From contig NZ_JAIVFR010000184.1 of the NCBI RefSeq assembly GCF_020829685.1, forward strand, positions 1-9,519: a DNA stretch of 9,519 nt, in the 5' to 3' direction. Positions 6,600 through 9,519 of this stretch are shown in pieces (positions within the stretch are counted from its first letter, which is position 1; every line of letters starts with the position of its first letter). The DNA comes from Nostoc sp. CHAB 5715 (GTDB lineage: Bacteria; Cyanobacteriota; Cyanobacteriia; Cyanobacteriales; Nostocaceae). Made by a program: the position numbers and the translations under genes. The notes beneath the pieces are model-generated. The model saw nothing but the letters and a program-made list of their open reading frames with translations. It searched no databases and was not told the DNA's origin.

Positions 6600-7499
6600 T
6601 TAATGAAACGCTGCACTAAATCGTGTAACGGCTCTTGATTGCGCTAGAAATTGGTGTAGCACGGGCGAGGTGTTTGCACTTCGCCAAACAATTGCCAACT
6701 TGACATAGAGCGTTTGGTCTTCGAGCGGTTTGTAGACGACCCCTGCTCGTTGCAAATTCTGGAGTGAAGCTGGGACAAGCGCAACTCCTAATTCTGCTGC
6801 CACTAAGCTGACAATGGTTTGCATCTGAATTGCTTCCTGAGTTACTTGGGGAATAAATCCTGCTTGTTGACACAAACGGATAATCTGATCGTAAAAGCCG
6901 CTTCCTAGATGACGTGGAGATAAAATGAAGGACTCCTCGGCCAGTGATGCTAATGACAGTTGTGTTTGAGTCGCAAGCGGGTGTGCTTCTGGCAATACAG
7001 CGACGAACGATTCTTGTAAAACCGTTTCCACGCTGAGTTCGTCATCGTTGATGGGCGGACAAATAAAGCCAAGCTGAATGCGATCGTCATGCAGTGCTTC
7101 AATTTGCTCGCTCGTGGTCATTTCATGCAGCATCAAACGGACATCAGGAAACTGACGGCGAAATGACCGCACGGCAGCAGGCAGCAGGCTACACGTGGCA
7201 GATCCAACAAATCCAATCGCTAAACGACCCACTTCACCTCGACTGGCACGTTGGGCTACCTCAATCGCTTGCTCAGATTGCACTAGAATTTGTCGTGCCT
7301 GCTGTAAGAAGGCAAGTCCTGCTTCAGTAAGTCGGACTGTTCGCTTTGTCCGATACAGCAACTCGACACCGAGTTCTTGTTCGAGTTGACGGATTTGTTG
7401 ACTGAGTGGCGGTTGAGCGATTTGTAGTCGTTGCGCGGCGCGACCAAAATGAAGTTCCTCAGCTACAGTCACGAAGTAACGTAAGTGTCGAAGTTCCAT
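6600..7499 (-). CDS. LysR-family transcriptional regulator
   Basis: The 299-residue product has the standard LysR layout. An N-terminal winged helix-turn-helix starts MELRHLRYFVTVAEELHFGR, with FGRAAQRLQIAQPPLSQQIRQLE at about 18-40 as the DNA-binding core and LTEAG at the end of the wing. A linker helix (about 62-88) follows, then a periplasmic-binding-protein-like effector domain starting near GRLAIGFVGSA. The start MELRHLRYF and the domain pattern resemble the BenM/CatM/CbbR-like subgroup, but the effector cannot be read from sequence. I chose ATG 7499 over a TTG two codons upstream because it gives the canonical family start. It is divergently arranged with the SDR gene, and the 145-bp region between them contains a LysR-box-like palindrome. 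By family precedent it probably represses itself and controls the SDR in response to a small molecule; this is inferred. Confidence 0.93.
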   Translation of the reverse strand: MELRHLRYFVTVAEELHFGRAAQRLQIAQPPLSQQIRQLEQELGVELLYRTKRTVRLTEAGLAFLQQARQILVQSEQAIEVAQRASRGEVGRLAIGFVGSATCSLLPAAVRSFRRQFPDVRLMLHEMTTSEQIEALHDDRIQLGFICPPINDDELSVETVLQESFVAVLPEAHPLATQTQLSLASLAEESFILSPRHLGSGFYDQIIRLCQQAGFIPQVTQEAIQMQTIVSLVAAELGVALVPASLQNLQRAGVVYKPLEDQTLYVKLAIVWRSANTSPVLHQFLAQSRAVTRFSAAFH

Positions 7500-7519
7500 T
7501 CTCAATTAATACGTTTTAA

Positions 7520-7534
7520 GTCTTAGTCTAAGAC
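7520..7534. promoter_or_regulatory. LysR-box-like palindrome in the lysR/SDR divergent region
   Basis: GTCTTAG-T-CTAAGAC is a perfect 7-1-7 inverted repeat that contains the T-N11-A form typical of LysR-family binding sites (TCTTAGTCTAAGA, 7521-7533). Beyond three unpaired positions, TTT at 7515-7517 faces AAA at 7537-7539, extending the symmetry. It lies 20 bp upstream of the lysR start and 110 bp upstream of the SDR start. That is where an activating and autoregulatory site is usual for a divergent LysR pair. Binding by this LysR is inferred. Confidence 0.6.
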
Positions 7535-7633
7535 AAAAATCATATTGGACATATTTATTCAAACTGCTTAATGTGGAAAGTAAGTTACAGAATTGCAGTT
7601 GCGCCGATCCTCGCATCTCATCGTTTTTGTATT

Positions 7634-7637
7634 GGAG
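7634..7637 (+). promoter_or_regulatory. Ribosome binding site deciding the SDR start
   Basis: GGAG (in TTGGAGAAAA) lies 7 nt before the ATG at 7645. It supports that start over the GTG at 7573, which would add 24 residues unlike the family. Confidence 0.7.
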
Positions 7638-7644
7638 AAAACAA

Positions 7645-8526
7645 ATGAACTCAGACAAAAATCGTGTCGCTCCTAAAGTTTGGTTGATTACAGGATGTTC
7701 AACAGGGTTCGGACGGGCCCTAGCAGAAGCTGTGTTGAAGAAGGGCGACGAAGTGCTTGCTACTGCTCGCAAACCAGAGCAACTTCGCGCTTTGATTGAG
7801 CACTATCCAGAGACTGCAAAGGCTGTACGTCTGGATGTAACGTTATCCCAAGACATACAAGCAGCGGTTGATACAGCGATCGCCACATTTGGTCGAATTG
7901 ATGTGCTGGTCAACAATGCTGGACATGGACTCATTGCCGCACTCGAAGAAGTCAGTGATGTTGATATTCACCAATTTTTTGAAACCAACTTCTTTGGGGC
8001 AGTCCGTCTGATGCGAACTGTCTTGCCTGTGATGCGTCAGCAAGGCAGCGGTCACATTGTGAATATGTCATCCACAGCAGGATTAGTGGGATTTGGTGGA
8101 AGCAGCCTCTACTGTGGCGCTAAATTTGCCCTGGAAGGTACGTCTGAAGCCCTGGCTAAGGAGGTTGAATCCTTTGGAGTTAAAGTTACTTTAATTGAAC
8201 CTGGGGCATTTCGCACAGATTTTAACGGACGCTCTCTGGCAGCAGCCGAACAATCCATTGATGCCTATGCTCCGGTGAGCGGTGCTTCATTGCAGTGGTT
8301 CAAAGAGATGGATGGTCAGCAACCTGGCAATCCACGATCAGCGGCGCAAGCCATCATTCAAGCTGTGGAAAGTCCTCATCCCCCGATGCGACTGGCATTA
8401 GGCACCGATGCCATGAGCCTGATTCAGGAAAAACTGGAATGGGTCAAAACGGATTTGGATGCTTGGCAGCAGGTGACTGTAAGTACGGATTATGCAGATA
8501 GGAACAGTGAGGCGATCATTGGGTAG
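7645..8526 (+). CDS. Short-chain dehydrogenase/reductase (SDR), classical type
   Basis: This is a probable NAD(P)-dependent cytoplasmic oxidoreductase of 293 residues. It has the full classical SDR set: the cofactor-binding TGCSTGFG at 16-23, LDVT at 63-66, NNAG at 90-93, Asn115 in the ETNFFG helix, Ser142/143 in NMSSTAG, and the catalytic YCGAK with Tyr156 and Lys160, followed by the PGAFRTDF segment at 186-193. TAR at 40-42 after the second strand, with its basic residue, suggests a preference for NADP(H), but this is inference. Overall it resembles the group annotated as 17-beta-hydroxysteroid-dehydrogenase-like or general SDR oxidoreductases. The substrate cannot be read from sequence. 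It is divergent from the LysR gene, likely its regulator, and an AraC-family gene follows 190 bp downstream on the same strand. A HIP1 site lies at 7876-7883. Confidence 0.94.
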   Translation: MNSDKNRVAPKVWLITGCSTGFGRALAEAVLKKGDEVLATARKPEQLRALIEHYPETAKAVRLDVTLSQDIQAAVDTAIATFGRIDVLVNNAGHGLIAALEEVSDVDIHQFFETNFFGAVRLMRTVLPVMRQQGSGHIVNMSSTAGLVGFGGSSLYCGAKFALEGTSEALAKEVESFGVKVTLIEPGAFRTDFNGRSLAAAEQSIDAYAPVSGASLQWFKEMDGQQPGNPRSAAQAIIQAVESPHPPMRLALGTDAMSLIQEKLEWVKTDLDAWQQVTVSTDYADRNSEAIIG

Positions 8527-8655
8527 CGAAGCTCTGAGTTAGTCATTAGACAGTGCATACTCCCACTAATCGGTAGAAATAATAGTTAGGCAGCTCAAAT
8601 TATCGGTTAGAGCATAATTGAAGGCTATTGGTGACGTTCAGGGTTAAGTCGAACC

Positions 8656-8684
8656 GTCTACCTTATATATTGCGTTTGGTAGAC
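8656..8684. promoter_or_regulatory. Inverted repeat over a -10-like box upstream of the AraC-family gene
   Basis: GTCTACC at 8656-8662 and GGTAGAC at 8678-8684 form a perfect 7-bp inverted repeat whose half-sites are 22 bp centre to centre, about two helical turns. Between them is TATATT (8666-8671), close to a -10 hexamer and 46 bp before the proposed ATG. The arrangement suits an operator overlapping a promoter, possibly autoregulation, though an RNA hairpin with a 15-nt loop is an alternative. The rest of the 190-bp gap (8527-8716) shows no gene. Confidence 0.4.
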
Positions 8685-8716
8685 TGAGGATTAGTTGCAG
8701 TGTTTTTGCAGATTTG

Positions 8717-9519
8717 ATGACACCTCGCAAACCAACCATCATTGACTTTACAGACGAGGCTGATGTTCGGCAACTCTATCCTCAGGGCGTGACACTTTTG
8801 CAGCATCAAAAAGTGTCAGCAGGGCTTGGGTTGGCTCACTATCGTCATCCACCTACAGATCTGCCTGCAAGTACCTGCCGACAGCATTTAATCCTGATTA
8901 ATACTGATGTTCCTTCTGACACAGAAGTTGAACAGGTTACAGATGGGCATTATCAGTCCGGGGAGATGAAAAACGAAGACGTAATTATTATTCCTGCCCA
9001 GACTGCTCATTCTGCCCGTTGGAATCAGGAACACTCTTATCTAGCGATCGCTCTTGAACCAGAGGCTTTTAATCAGCAATTGGGTGAAGTGATCCGAGGT
9101 CAGGCGATCGAACTTTTGCCTCAATTTATGCAGCGAGACCCATTGGTTTACGGCATTGGCACGGCGTTGAAAGCAGAATTAGAGTTTGCTGGGTTTGGTG
9201 GAAAACTGTATGTGGAGTCCCTAGTCACAACGCTGTCTGCTCATCTATTGCGAAATTACTGCACCCAAAGGCCGACCCAAATCCTTATTGGTAGTTTGCC
9301 AAAGTACAGACTGAATCAGGTCTTAGACTATATTCATGCTCATCTCGATCAGGATGTGAGGCTTACTGCTCTAGCAGAGATCGCACAAGTTAGTCCCAAT
9401 TATTTTGCAGCCCAGTTTAAGCAATCGACTGGCTTGGCACCTCACCAATATGTGATTCATCACCGTATTGAACGAGCAAAAGACCTGCTCGTAAAGAGAA
9501 AGATGGCGAGCCTCAGATC
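8717..9519 (+). CDS. AraC-family transcriptional regulator (3' end cut by window)
   Basis: An open frame runs from ATG 8717 to the window end without a stop, giving 267 residues of an expected 290-300. Residues 1-190 form an N-terminal sensing region with cupin-like character; ...IIIPAQTAHSARW at 90-102 is the conserved end of such domains. Residues 195-267 are the AraC/XylS DNA-binding domain. LNQVLDYIHAHLDQDVRLTALAEIAQVSPNYFAAQFKQSTGLAPHQYV places the first helix-turn-helix at about 216-239 and the linker helix RIERAKDLL at 250-258. The second helix-turn-helix begins at the edge (MASLR) and is missing from the window. The start has only a weak ribosome site. It follows the SDR on the same strand with a 190-bp gap that has its own candidate promoter, so it may be transcribed separately. 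Target and effector are unknown. A HIP1 site lies at 9044-9051. Confidence 0.9.
   Translation, partial: MTPRKPTIIDFTDEADVRQLYPQGVTLLQHQKVSAGLGLAHYRHPPTDLPASTCRQHLILINTDVPSDTEVEQVTDGHYQSGEMKNEDVIIIPAQTAHSARWNQEHSYLAIALEPEAFNQQLGEVIRGQAIELLPQFMQRDPLVYGIGTALKAELEFAGFGGKLYVESLVTTLSAHLLRNYCTQRPTQILIGSLPKYRLNQVLDYIHAHLDQDVRLTALAEIAQVSPNYFAAQFKQSTGLAPHQYVIHHRIERAKDLLVKRKMASLR

Noticed and set aside
6538..6639. Short plus-strand frame of 33 codons starting MEIVQSLLGKMGMF
   Set aside because: It has no ribosome binding site, overlaps the lysR 3' end in antisense, and is too short to judge; chance is the simplest explanation.

Overview
The window looks like chromosomal DNA from a filamentous heterocyst-forming cyanobacterium (Nostoc/Anabaena/Calothrix type). 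Three things point there: six exact copies of the HIP1 octamer GCGATCGC, the AT-rich heptamer arrays and GGGGAGT-type repeats typical of Nostocales intergenic DNA, and a Gap2-type (Calvin-cycle) glyceraldehyde-3-phosphate dehydrogenase. This placement is inference from sequence style and gene content; no database was searched.

Left part (1-3051), all on the minus strand: the 5' end of an unidentified coiled-coil-like protein with a 32-residue internal repeat, cut by the window edge; a 245-bp repeat-rich gap; then murB and, upstream of it, murC. These are two consecutive cytoplasmic steps of peptidoglycan precursor synthesis (UDP-MurNAc formation and L-alanine addition).

Middle (3052-6599): a 403-bp gap containing a doubtful 73-codon ORF and a 62-bp imperfect direct duplication that ends at the start of nadD (NAD biosynthesis, plus strand). 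Next come gap2 (plus strand, GTG start) and thiL (minus strand, thiamine diphosphate synthesis), which converge on a 123-bp gap filled almost entirely by two heptamer arrays. thiL carries a repeat-derived in-frame insertion of about 23 codons built around a 20-bp perfect palindrome. A 56-nt hairpin lies between thiL and lysR.

Right part (6600-9519): a LysR-type regulator (minus strand) faces a short-chain dehydrogenase/reductase (plus strand). The 145-bp divergent control region between them holds a perfect 7-1-7 palindrome of LysR-box form. Downstream, on the same strand as the SDR, is an AraC-family regulator whose second helix-turn-helix is cut off by the right edge. This regulator-enzyme-regulator block looks like an accessory oxidoreductase module beside otherwise housekeeping genes.

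I see no CRISPR array, tRNA, rRNA, transposase, prophage or recognisable defence system. The most unusual items are the palindromic repeat translated inside ThiL, the ordered 28-bp superstructure of the heptamer array, and the duplicated leader of nadD.
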